A stretch of DNA of 39,729 bases from Elusimicrobiota bacterium (GTDB lineage: Bacteria > Elusimicrobiota > UBA8919): NCBI GenBank assembly GCA_016218625.1, contig JACRDL010000103.1, positions 1-39,729 of the forward strand. Direction: 5' to 3'. Positions 28,584-37,530 of the stretch are shown here, piece after piece (the first letter of the stretch is position 1; each line of letters starts with the position of its first letter). Below the pieces are notes generated by a model. The model made no database searches. It had not been told where the DNA came from and worked only from the letters and a program-made list of their open reading frames with translations. The translations under genes were made by a program, and so were the position numbers.

Positions 28584-29003
28584 ATGTTTGTTGGACTCTA
28601 CGAATACTCAATTGACTCAAAAGGCAGAATTTTCATACCTTCAAAATTCAGGCGAAACAATCATTTCATAATTACAATAGGACTTGATGAATGCCTGTAT
28701 GCTTATCCCAAAGATAGATGGGGAAAACTTGAGAATAAACTTGATGTCCTGCCTTTCAACGACAAATCCGAAGAGCGTGCGTTCAAAAGAGTTTTTTTAT
28801 CCGGTGCTACCGAGTTAAAACCGGATTCACAGGGCAGGATTTTAATACCCTATCATTTAAGAAATTATGCCAAATTAAAAAACGATGTTATAATAATAGG
28901 GGTTTCAAGCAGAATAGAAATATGGTCAAAATCTATATGGGAAAAATATAACAAAAATGCCAAAAAATTATTTTTCAAACATGTAAGCTCTTTGGAAATA
29001 TGA
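28584..29003 (+). CDS. mraZ: Transcriptional regulator MraZ
   Basis: MFVGLYEYSIDSKGRIFIPSKFRR...ATELKPDSQGRILIPYHLRNYAKL: two AbrB/MraZ motifs. Confidence 0.95.
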   Translation: MFVGLYEYSIDSKGRIFIPSKFRRNNHFIITIGLDECLYAYPKDRWGKLENKLDVLPFNDKSEERAFKRVFLSGATELKPDSQGRILIPYHLRNYAKLKNDVIIIGVSSRIEIWSKSIWEKYNKNAKKLFFKHVSSLEI

Positions 29004-29047
29004 AGGGTATAAACCCTGTGTTTTCATCGCTCGCTCAAAAATAAGTT

Positions 29048-29929
29048 ATGGAACATATTCCGGTAATGTCCGACGAAGCAATTAAGTATTTGAATATAAA
29101 AAAAAACGGAACATATATTGATTGTACTTTCGGTGGTGGCGGACATTCAATCGGGATAATTAAAAAGCTGTCGCCGAAAGGAAAACTTTTGGCACTGGAC
29201 TGGGATTGCGAAACCGAAAAATTATTCATAGAAAATTTCAGTTCTTACAAAAATGCAAAATTTGTATGCTCTAACTTTGCGGAATTATCAACAGTTGTAA
29301 AAGAATGCAATATTAAAAAGATTGGTGGAATATTGTTTGATTTCGGATTCTCTTCATTACAAATTGACGATTATAGTAGAGGTTTCAGTTTTAATTTTGA
29401 TGCGCCTCTTGATATGAGGTATAATAGAAATAACACGGTAACAGCCGAAAAAATTATTAATACTTTTAGTGAAAGAAAATTAGCGCAAATATTTTCAGAT
29501 TTTGCCGACGAACAATTTTCAGTAAAAATAGCAAAAGCCGTAATCAATTACAGAGTCAAAAAAAAAATATCAAAAACATTAGAACTCGTTGAAATAATTA
29601 AAAGTGCAACGCCGTATTGGTATCAGAAGCGGAAGATTCATTTTGCCACAAAAACATTTCAGGCATTAAGAATTGCGGTCAACAATGAACTGGAAAATAT
29701 AAAAAAAGGAGTTGTGTCTGCAATAAATCTGGCATCCTTCGGTTCTAGAATAGTCGTTATTTCGTTTCATTCAATCGAGCACAGATTATTAAAAAATATT
29801 TTCAAAGAAGCGGTAAAAAATAATTCTATAAAATTAGTTGAAAAAAAACCGATTTTTCCTTCAGCATTTGAAATTGCCGAAAATCCGCGCTCCAGGTCCG
29901 CACAGTTAAGGGTTGTGGAAAAAATATGA
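29048..29929 (+). CDS. rsmH: 16S rRNA m4C1402 methyltransferase
   Basis: MEHIPVMSDEAIKYL...YIDCTFGGGGHSIGIIKKL...GILFDFGFSSLQID...RGFSFNFDAPLDMRY...ISFHSIEHRLLKNIF. Confidence 0.95.
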   Translation: MEHIPVMSDEAIKYLNIKKNGTYIDCTFGGGGHSIGIIKKLSPKGKLLALDWDCETEKLFIENFSSYKNAKFVCSNFAELSTVVKECNIKKIGGILFDFGFSSLQIDDYSRGFSFNFDAPLDMRYNRNNTVTAEKIINTFSERKLAQIFSDFADEQFSVKIAKAVINYRVKKKISKTLELVEIIKSATPYWYQKRKIHFATKTFQALRIAVNNELENIKKGVVSAINLASFGSRIVVISFHSIEHRLLKNIFKEAVKNNSIKLVEKKPIFPSAFEIAENPRSRSAQLRVVEKI

Positions 29930-29944
29930 AAGTCGCTCACAAGC

Positions 29945-30022
29945 AAATTTCTTTGGTCGCTCCCTTGCTTGCCCCGTTAGATAAGATTCTCTATCTAACG
30001 GGGTAAATCGCTCAAAGAATTT
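29945..30022 (+). repeat. Palindromic element in the rsmH-ftsL spacer
   Basis: Inner perfect 12-bp stem CCCCGTTAGATA (29972-29983)/TATCTAACGGGG (29992-30003); outer AAATTTCTTTG (29945-29955)/CAAAGAATTT (30013-30022). Confidence 0.75.
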
Positions 30023-30125
30023 ACTCCTGGAACGAATAAGTCGCAAATTCAAAACCTGCAGAAATTTCTTGCTTCGCCCCTAAAGGGACTTCCTTTGGGC
30101 GCTCCGCGATTAAGAAGGTGAAAAT

Positions 30126-30431
30126 ATGAGAATTCACAGAGTTCACGGAGCAAATAAAGTAAAACGCTCCGGTGTGTATTTTAAGTGGTCAATTATAATA
30201 ATAATTTTCGGTTCTTTTTATGCATGGCAGAGAATAGAATCTAGAAAACTCGGTTACAAAATAAGCGAAATTAACGGAAGAATTTTATCGTTAGCCAAGG
30301 AAAATAAATATCTTACGATGAAAATAATGGACATAACTGCGATGAATAATCTTGAGGAAGTAGCCAAAAAGCGTTTAGGGTTGGTAACACCCAAGCCGTC
30401 CGATATTGTGGTAATGGAAGAATTAAAATGA
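30126..30431 (+). CDS. ftsL: FtsL-like cell division protein
   Basis: Short bitopic protein with one TM and a coiled-coil (ISEINGRILSLAKENKYL...EEVAKKRLGLVTPKPSDIVVM), located between rsmH and ftsI. Confidence 0.8.
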   Translation: MRIHRVHGANKVKRSGVYFKWSIIIIIFGSFYAWQRIESRKLGYKISEINGRILSLAKENKYLTMKIMDITAMNNLEEVAKKRLGLVTPKPSDIVVMEELK

Positions 30432-32101
30432 GAACGGTCAGATATAAAATTATCTTTATTTGCCTTTTTATTTTTTTTATGTTTTTCATTATTGGTTCCC
30501 GTTTGTTTTGGGTGCAAATCGTTAATTATACTTTTTTTGCCCAAGAGGTTTCTAAACAATCCAAAAGAATAAAAAAAACTCAGACATTAAGGGGAAACAT
30601 TTATGATAGAAATATGGTGACTCTTGCAACAAGTATGGTGGCGGAGTCATGCTACATTGAGACAAAAAAAGCAAATGGCTTGGATGTAGAACTTTTTTCA
30701 AAATGTACAGGCATCTCGCCCGCGGATATCCGTTCAAAATTAAATCAGAATAAAAATTCAGTGCTGATAAAAAGGAAATTGCTTCCGGATGAAGTGCTGA
30801 AAATTAAATCAAAAAATTTCCCCGGCGTTTATTTTGAAAAAGAGCAACTACGTTTTTATCCTGAGAATTCGCTGGCAAATTATGTGGTCGGAGTTGTCGG
30901 AACAGACAATAAAGGGTTGTCCGGCGTTGAGTATCTATTTGATGATTTTCTTACGGGTCTGGCAAAAAAATATGTTGTTATGAAAGATGGCAAGGGGAGG
31001 GAGATAATTTTAGATAATGATTCGGAAGATGAAAACAGGTATGTGGTGCTGACAATTGATAGCCGTTTGCAGCACATTGCCGAGGCGGTTCTTAAAAAAG
31101 CACATAAAACTACAAATGCCAAATCACTGACTTGTATAATTCAAAATCCGTATACCGGCGAAATTCTTGCGATGGCATCATATCCGTCTTATGACCCGAA
31201 TAAAAAAATTGACCCAAAAATGCTCAAAAACATATCTCTCGGCGATGCATTTGAGCCCGGAAGTGTTTTTAAGATTGTAACCGCCGCAGCTGCTTTGGAA
31301 AAACATCCGGAAGTTTTAAGTAAAAATTTTTTCTGTGAAAACGGTTCTTATAAATTGGCGAAAAATATAACCATACATGACCATGAAAAATACGGCTTGT
31401 TATCTTTTCAAGATATGTTTGCTTATTCTTCAAATATAGGTTTTGCAAAACTTGCCAGAATTATAGGAAAACAGGATCTGTGGCAGTATGCCCGTTCTTT
31501 CGGGTTTGGAATGAATACGGGAATAGAACTCACAGGAGAGACATCAGGGCGTTTAGAACCTGCGAGCAAATGGTCGGGTGTTTCCTGTGAAATAATTTCT
31601 TTCGGGCAGGAATTATCCGCCAATGCTTTACAAATCATAAATTCATTTTCAACCGTTGCCAACGGCGGAGTTTTGATGGAGCCGAAAATAATAAAATCCA
31701 TTTTTTGTAACAACAAGGATATCCAAACTTTTGAACCGGTAAAAATAAGAAGGGTAATTTCACCTGCGACCGCCGACAGTATCAGAAAAATGCTGGAAGC
31801 CGTTGTTGAATACGGTACCGGTGTTCAGGCAAAAATTGACGGTATTAAGATTGCCGGTAAAACAGGCACTGCCCAAAAATACGACAAGCATCTGAAAAGG
31901 TATTCCGATTCAAAATATGTTTCGCTTTTTGCGGGATTTTTTCCGTCTAAAAAGCCCGAGGTAACGATACTGGTTATCGTGGACGAGCCGAAAGGAGATT
32001 ACTGGGCATCTTCGGTTGCCACGCCGATTTTCAGAAACATTTCATCAAACATTCTTGAATATCTGAATATCCGCCAGGAAAACAAATTTGCGCTAAAATG
32101 A
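30428..32101 (+). CDS. ftsI: Penicillin-binding protein / division transpeptidase
   Basis: EPGSVFKIVTAAAALE (SxxK), YSSNIGFAKLA (SxN), KTGTAQKYD (KTG). Confidence 0.93.
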   Translation: MRTVRYKIIFICLFIFFMFFIIGSRLFWVQIVNYTFFAQEVSKQSKRIKKTQTLRGNIYDRNMVTLATSMVAESCYIETKKANGLDVELFSKCTGISPADIRSKLNQNKNSVLIKRKLLPDEVLKIKSKNFPGVYFEKEQLRFYPENSLANYVVGVVGTDNKGLSGVEYLFDDFLTGLAKKYVVMKDGKGREIILDNDSEDENRYVVLTIDSRLQHIAEAVLKKAHKTTNAKSLTCIIQNPYTGEILAMASYPSYDPNKKIDPKMLKNISLGDAFEPGSVFKIVTAAAALEKHPEVLSKNFFCENGSYKLAKNITIHDHEKYGLLSFQDMFAYSSNIGFAKLARIIGKQDLWQYARSFGFGMNTGIELTGETSGRLEPASKWSGVSCEIISFGQELSANALQIINSFSTVANGGVLMEPKIIKSIFCNNKDIQTFEPVKIRRVISPATADSIRKMLEAVVEYGTGVQAKIDGIKIAGKTGTAQKYDKHLKRYSDSKYVSLFAGFFPSKKPEVTILVIVDEPKGDYWASSVATPIFRNISSNILEYLNIRQENKFALK

Positions 32102-33675
32102 AAATTTCCGAATTAATAAATAAGTTAGACATAGAGTTGCACGGTGCCGGGGATAAAGAAATATCAGGCGTTGCATATGATTCGCGTAAGGTATCAAAGG
32201 ATTACCTTTTTGTCGCTTTGCACGGTTTGAAAGAGGATGGGAAAAATTATATTAAAGACGCGATTTCGCACGGTGCAGCTGCAATACTTACGGATGACAA
32301 AACTATAAACCCCGTTAGAAGTGGCACATCGTGCCCTGTTAGAGATGTCGCACCGCGACACGGTATCTCTAACAGGGCGTGCTACGATACTTCTATTGGG
32401 GTAAAATATGATAATACAGTTTTTCTTACAACGAATAATGTTTCAGATATGTTCGGTAAAATTTCTTCGCGGTTTTACGATAAACCGTCTAAGAAAATGA
32501 AGGTTTTTGCAGTAACCGGTACAAACGGTAAAACAACTATTACATATATTATTGAAAAGATATTTGAAAATGCCGGAATAAAATTAGGCGTTGTAGGGAC
32601 AATTTTTTATCGTTTCGGAAATCTTTCAATTTCTGCGCCCAACACGACTCCCCAATCATTGGATTTACACGAACTTCTTTCAAAAATGGAATCTGCGGGC
32701 GCCGACGGTGTTGTTATGGAGGTTTCGTCGCACGGGCTTGTTCAAAACAGAATTTCTGGATTAGAGATAGATGTAGCAATTTTTACCAATCTTACACGGG
32801 ACCATCTGGATTATCATAAAACAATGGATGGGTATAAAAAAGCAAAATTCCTTCTTTTTGAAAAATTTTTAAGTGAGTCGGAAAAGGAAAAAAAATATTC
32901 CATAATAAATGTTGACGATTCTGCCGGCCGCGAATTGACAAAAATTGCCAAAGGCACAGTAATAACATATGGTATAAAATCCGATGCCGATATAAAAGCG
33001 ACAGATATTGAAATGTTTAAAAATAAGACCATGTTTAATGTAGAAATTTCCGGTAAAAAAATAAAGATAGAGACAAAACTCATAGGTCGGCACAACATTT
33101 ATAACATACTTGCCGCTATCGGTTGTGCGTATTCGCAAAATATAGATTTAGAAAAACTCGCGGACGGAATTAAAAAATTTGAGACGGTTCCCGGAAGATT
33201 TGAAACGGTTCACGGCGGGCAACCGTTTTCGGTCATAATTGATTATGCCCATACTCCTGATGCACTCGGTAATTTAATTCAGGCGGCAAGGACGATAAAA
33301 CATAAAAAAATCATTACCGTTTTCGGTTGTGGCGGCGACCGCGACCGCTCAAAGAGACCTTTAATGGGCGAAATTGTAGGTAGAATGTCCGACTATACGA
33401 TTATAACATCGGACAATCCTCGTTCTGAAAAACCGGAGCTGATAGCGTTAGATGTGGAGGTCGGATTGCAGAGAGTAAAATGCAAAAATTATGAGGTTAT
33501 ATTGGACAGAACCGATGCGATAAAAAGAGCCGTTGAACTTTGTTCACCCGATGATATACTTCTTATAGCGGGAAAAGGTCATGAAAATTATCAGATTATA
33601 GAAAACGAAAAAATTCCCTACAACGATAAAGAGGTTGCGATAAAAATACTGACTGAAAAATATGGAAAAAACTGA
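32098..33675 (+). CDS. murE: UDP-MurNAc-tripeptide ligase (probably meso-DAP-adding)
   Basis: VTGTNGKTTITYII...NTTPQSLDLHELL...TNLTRDHLDYHKTMDGYKKAKFLLF...SDNPRSEKPE (DNPR motif)...GKGHENYQII. Confidence 0.95.
   Translation: MKISELINKLDIELHGAGDKEISGVAYDSRKVSKDYLFVALHGLKEDGKNYIKDAISHGAAAILTDDKTINPVRSGTSCPVRDVAPRHGISNRACYDTSIGVKYDNTVFLTTNNVSDMFGKISSRFYDKPSKKMKVFAVTGTNGKTTITYIIEKIFENAGIKLGVVGTIFYRFGNLSISAPNTTPQSLDLHELLSKMESAGADGVVMEVSSHGLVQNRISGLEIDVAIFTNLTRDHLDYHKTMDGYKKAKFLLFEKFLSESEKEKKYSIINVDDSAGRELTKIAKGTVITYGIKSDADIKATDIEMFKNKTMFNVEISGKKIKIETKLIGRHNIYNILAAIGCAYSQNIDLEKLADGIKKFETVPGRFETVHGGQPFSVIIDYAHTPDALGNLIQAARTIKHKKIITVFGCGGDRDRSKRPLMGEIVGRMSDYTIITSDNPRSEKPELIALDVEVGLQRVKCKNYEVILDRTDAIKRAVELCSPDDILLIAGKGHENYQIIENEKIPYNDKEVAIKILTEKYGKN
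32309..32402 (+). repeat. 94-nt imperfect palindromic element inserted in frame within murE
   Basis: Outer arms ACCCC..TAGAAGT / ACTTCTA..GGGGT, middle GCCCTGTTAGAGAT / ATCTCTAACAGGGC, inner TGTCGC-ACC-GCGACA, side hairpin GGCAC-ATC-GTGCC. Confidence 0.85.
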
Positions 33676-35017
33676 AATATCAAAAATTGCGGATACGATA
33701 AACGGACATTTGTCCATAAATAAAAAAATATGGGTAACGGGTGTTTCAATTGATTCCCGCACAATTAGAAAAGGAGATATTTTTTTTGCGATAAAAGGTG
33801 AAAAGTTAGACGGGCATAATTTTATAAATGATACCATATCAAAAGGTGTTGCTGCTATTGTTGTGTCACAACGAGTATCTTTAATTCGTAAATTGCCGAT
33901 AATTTATGTCAAAGATACAACAAAGGCACTTCAAGATTTTGCAAAATATTACAGAAATATATTTAATGTAAAAGTGATAGGTATAACCGGTTCAAACGGC
34001 AAGACGACCACAAAAGATATTCTGACATCCGTATTGTCACAAAAAAGTTCGGTTTTATCCAGTCAGGGAAATTTTAATAATCACATAGGACTTCCTTTGA
34101 CACTTTTTCAGTTGGAAAAAAAGCACAGATATTGTGTTCTTGAAATGGGGACAAATCATAGAGGCGAAATTGCCCGTCTTTGCGAAATATCTTCGCCGTC
34201 CGTAGGCATTATTACAAATATAGGGACGGCACACATAGGCAATTTCGGCTCGTTAAAAAACATATTGAAAGAAAAGGCGGAACTTTTTAATTCATTGGGT
34301 TCTAACGGTATAGCCGTCATAAATAACGATGATGAATTTATAACTTTTTTTGCCCAAAATTTAAAGTGCAAAAAAATAACATTCGGTATGAAAAATAGTG
34401 CCGATATTATGGCTTGTGATATTTTACTTAAAGCTGAAAACACAACCTTTTCACTTAGATATAAAAAAAGAAAAGAAAAAATTGTGTTGCCTGTTGTAGG
34501 ATTGTTTAATGTCTACAATGCACTTGCCGGTGCGGCCGCCGCGGTTTCACTGGGTTATTCTTTTAATGAAATAGCGGCCGGCATTCGAAATTTTGTTCCA
34601 CAGGCATTAAGAATGGAGACGATAAATCTGAAAAACGGAATTGTTATTGTGAATGATTCCTATAATGCCAATCCGACATCAATGCGCATGGCGATTGAAA
34701 ATTTTGCAAAAATATTTTATAATAACAGAAAAGTGCTTGTTTTGGGAGATATGCTTGAATTGGGAGGCATTGAAATAGCTGAACATAAAAAAATCGGTGA
34801 GTTTATAAAAACAAATAAGTATGCCGACAGTGTCTTAACAGTCGGTGATTTGGCGAAACATATAACGGATAAATCAGGCGGCGTCTGGTTTGAAAATAAA
34901 GACAAACTTTTGGAATATCTTAAAAAAAATCTCAAATATGGAGACGCTGTATTATTTAAGGCATCAAGAAAAATTGCCTTAGAGGATGTTGTTAATTCTC
35001 TAATCTCTAATCTCTAA
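33662..35017 (+). CDS. murF: UDP-MurNAc-tripeptide--D-Ala-D-Ala ligase
   Basis: VIGITGSNGKTTTKDILTSVLS...GNFNNHIGLPLTLF...LEMGTNHRGEIARL...NDSYNANPTSMRMAIENF. Confidence 0.95.
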   Translation: MEKTEISKIADTINGHLSINKKIWVTGVSIDSRTIRKGDIFFAIKGEKLDGHNFINDTISKGVAAIVVSQRVSLIRKLPIIYVKDTTKALQDFAKYYRNIFNVKVIGITGSNGKTTTKDILTSVLSQKSSVLSSQGNFNNHIGLPLTLFQLEKKHRYCVLEMGTNHRGEIARLCEISSPSVGIITNIGTAHIGNFGSLKNILKEKAELFNSLGSNGIAVINNDDEFITFFAQNLKCKKITFGMKNSADIMACDILLKAENTTFSLRYKKRKEKIVLPVVGLFNVYNALAGAAAAVSLGYSFNEIAAGIRNFVPQALRMETINLKNGIVIVNDSYNANPTSMRMAIENFAKIFYNNRKVLVLGDMLELGGIEIAEHKKIGEFIKTNKYADSVLTVGDLAKHITDKSGGVWFENKDKLLEYLKKNLKYGDAVLFKASRKIALEDVVNSLISNL

Positions 35018-35022
35018 TCTCT
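34997..35022 (+). repeat. Heptanucleotide tandem repeat (TCTCTAA)n spanning the murF stop codon
   Basis: TCTCTAA TCTCTAA TCTCTAA TCTCTG read directly. Confidence 0.88.
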
Positions 35023-35030
35023 GTCTTTTT

Positions 35031-36113
35031 ATGTTTTATTACCTCTATTATTTGTCGGAAAAGTTTTCGCCGCTGAATGTTTTTCAGTATATTACTTTCC
35101 GCGCCGGCGGCGCTATTTTTACTGCCCTTTTGATTTCCATTATTTTCGGTCCGTATCTCATAAAAAAATTAAAGGCATTGAAAATTGAACAAATAATACG
35201 GAGCGACGGTCCTCAGACCCATTTTGCCAAATCCGGCACGCCCACAATGGGAGGATTGGTAATTCTTGTATCACTTGTCATTTCAACGCTTTTATGGGCA
35301 CGGTTTGACAACAGGTTTATATGGATTTTAATTTTTTCTGCACTTTATCTCGGATTTTTAGGTTTTATGGATGATTACCTTAAACTTGTAAAAAAACATT
35401 CTTATGGATTGTCCGCATCAAAAAAAATAATATACATTTCAGTTCTCGGACTTATAATTGCCGCCGTCAATTTTTATAATCCGCCTAATCCGAAATATAT
35501 CACATCCGTTAATATTCCATACTTGAAAGAAACATTTTTGAACCTCGGGATTTTTTATATATTTTTTTCCTATTTTATCGTTATAGGATCTTCAAATGCA
35601 GTAAATCTTACCGACGGGCTTGACGGCTTGGCTGTGGGTTCAATTATTTTTTCAGGGCTTGTTTATGTGGTATTTGCATATGTGTCCGGCAATGCGAAGT
35701 TCGCCAGTTACTTGAAAGTTATACCCGTTTCCGGCGCCGGTGAAATTTGCATATTCTTGACGGCGATGATAGGTGCTGGCTTAGGTTTTTTATGGTTTAA
35801 TTGCCATCCCGCGGAAGTTTTTATGGGTGATACCGGCTCATTGTTTTTAGGCGGCAGCATAGGAATTGTCAGCATTCTTGTAAAACAGGAACTGATTTTA
35901 ATTGTCGTCGGCGGAATATTTGTCGTTGAGGTTTTGTCGGTTCTGCTGCAAGTTAGTTCATATCGGCTAAGACATAAAAGAATTTTCAAAATGGCGCCGC
36001 TTCACCATCATTTCGAACTTACAGGTCTTCCCGAAGAGAAAGTCGTAATAAGATTTTGGATTGTTGCTATAATTCTTGCTCTTCTATCTTTGAGTTCGCT
36101 GAAAATTAGGTGA
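35031..36113 (+). CDS. mraY: Phospho-MurNAc-pentapeptide translocase
   Basis: DGPQTHFAKSGTPTMGGLVIL...FLGFMDDYLKL...NAVNLTDGLDGLAVG...FMGDTGSLFLGG...APLHHHFELTGLPEEKVVIRFWI. Confidence 0.96.
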   Translation: MFYYLYYLSEKFSPLNVFQYITFRAGGAIFTALLISIIFGPYLIKKLKALKIEQIIRSDGPQTHFAKSGTPTMGGLVILVSLVISTLLWARFDNRFIWILIFSALYLGFLGFMDDYLKLVKKHSYGLSASKKIIYISVLGLIIAAVNFYNPPNPKYITSVNIPYLKETFLNLGIFYIFFSYFIVIGSSNAVNLTDGLDGLAVGSIIFSGLVYVVFAYVSGNAKFASYLKVIPVSGAGEICIFLTAMIGAGLGFLWFNCHPAEVFMGDTGSLFLGGSIGIVSILVKQELILIVVGGIFVVEVLSVLLQVSSYRLRHKRIFKMAPLHHHFELTGLPEEKVVIRFWIVAIILALLSLSSLKIR

Positions 36114-36118
36114 AGCGA

Positions 36119-36250
36119 TGAAGACGGATGAGAAACACGGATGAAAACGGATGGCGTCACGGATTCAGAAAAAGACGACGCAAACGGATAAAATCGCGGA
36201 TATAAACGGATTTTTATCTGTCTGAATCTGCGTTTCTATCCGTTTGAATC
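36119..36250 (+). repeat. Degenerate CGGAT-rich repeat spacer between mraY and murD
   Basis: Seven CGGAT occurrences followed by inverted ATCTG/ATCCG segments, ending ATCCGTTTGAATC. Confidence 0.7.
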
Positions 36251-36261
36251 GTTGTTAAAAA

Positions 36262-37530
36262 ATGAAAAAAAACTGGAAAAAAGTTGCTGTTTTGGGCGCC
36301 GCGAAAACCGGTATTTCCTGTGCCAATTATTTTTCCAAAAAAGGTGCTGATGTTCTTTTAAGTGAGACAAAGCTGAAAAATGATATTCAAATAAAAAATT
36401 TATCAAAAAAAGTTGAACTTGAATTCGGCGATCACTCTCAAAAAATATTATCCTGCGATTTAATCATACCAAGTCCAGGCGTGTCCGGTGATATTCCAAT
36501 TTTACTTTCCGCAAAAAAAAAAGACATTGAGATTCTTTCCGATATTGAGATTTTTTTCCTTTTTGCAAAATACAAAATGATTATTGCCATAACTGGCACC
36601 AACGGAAAGACGACTACGACTTCAATGGTCGGCGAAGCACTTTCCGATGCTGGTTACAAAAATATTGTTTGCGGAAACATAGGCGCACCCGTCTGCGATT
36701 TTATTGAAAAATCCGACGCTCAAACATACATAGTTATGGAGGTTTCAAGTTATCAACTGGAATATACGAAAAATTTCACTCCGCATATATCTGCTGTTTT
36801 GAATATTACGCCCGACCATTTACATCGGCACAAAACGATGGAAAATTATGCGGATATAAAATCAAAGATATTTACCAACCAAAAAAAGAATGACTTTTGC
36901 ATACTTAATAAAGACGATGAATTATGCCTAAAACTTTCCCAAAAGTGCAGTTCGAATATCAGATTTTTTTCTGCAAAAGAAAATAAAAAAGAGTTAAATC
37001 TTAAAATTCCGGGCGTGCATAACATAGAAAATGCGCTTGCTTCAATTGAAATGCTAACCTGTGCCGGTCTTTCCAAAAAAACTATTTTAAGGTCACTGTC
37101 GAATTTTAATGGTGTAGAACATCGTCTTGAATTCGTAAGAGAAATTAACGAGGTAAAATACATAAATGATTCAAAAGGCACAAATGTATCATCAACATTA
37201 GTTGCCATAAAATCTTTCAGTCAACCGATTATTTTAATTCTCGGCGGGCGTGATAAAGGTTCTCCGTATACGCCGTTGATTCCGCTTATTAAAAATAATG
37301 TAAAGAAAATTATTGCAATCGGCGAAGCGAAGAAAAAAATATTCACCCAACTGAAAGATGCAACGGATATAATTTTGCTCGATAATGTAGAAGCAGCGGT
37401 TAAAAAAGCGAGAGAAATTGCCGTCGTCGGTGATGTTGTTATGTTATCGCCCGCGTGTGCATCTTTTGATCAGTTTAAAAACTACGAAGAGAGGGGAAAG
37501 TTTTTTAAGAAGGTAGTGAATAATTTATGA
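36262..37530 (+). CDS. murD: UDP-MurNAc-L-alanine--D-glutamate ligase
   Basis: IAITGTNGKTTTTSMVGEAL...EVSSYQLEYTKNFTPHISAVLNITPDHLHRHKTMENY...NDSKGTNVSSTLVAI...LILGGRDKGSPYTPL. Confidence 0.95.
   Translation: MKKNWKKVAVLGAAKTGISCANYFSKKGADVLLSETKLKNDIQIKNLSKKVELEFGDHSQKILSCDLIIPSPGVSGDIPILLSAKKKDIEILSDIEIFFLFAKYKMIIAITGTNGKTTTTSMVGEALSDAGYKNIVCGNIGAPVCDFIEKSDAQTYIVMEVSSYQLEYTKNFTPHISAVLNITPDHLHRHKTMENYADIKSKIFTNQKKNDFCILNKDDELCLKLSQKCSSNIRFFSAKENKKELNLKIPGVHNIENALASIEMLTCAGLSKKTILRSLSNFNGVEHRLEFVREINEVKYINDSKGTNVSSTLVAIKSFSQPIILILGGRDKGSPYTPLIPLIKNNVKKIIAIGEAKKKIFTQLKDATDIILLDNVEAAVKKAREIAVVGDVVMLSPACASFDQFKNYEERGKFFKKVVNNL

Noticed and set aside
29972-30003. rsmH-ftsL hairpin as a Rho-independent terminator
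   Set aside because: No U-tract follows (TAAATCGCTC), and it sits inside an operon of essential genes.
36119-36250. CRISPR-like array between mraY and murD
   Set aside because: Repeats are about 5-10 nt, degenerate and irregularly spaced; no spacers and no cas genes. No CRISPR array was seen anywhere in the window.
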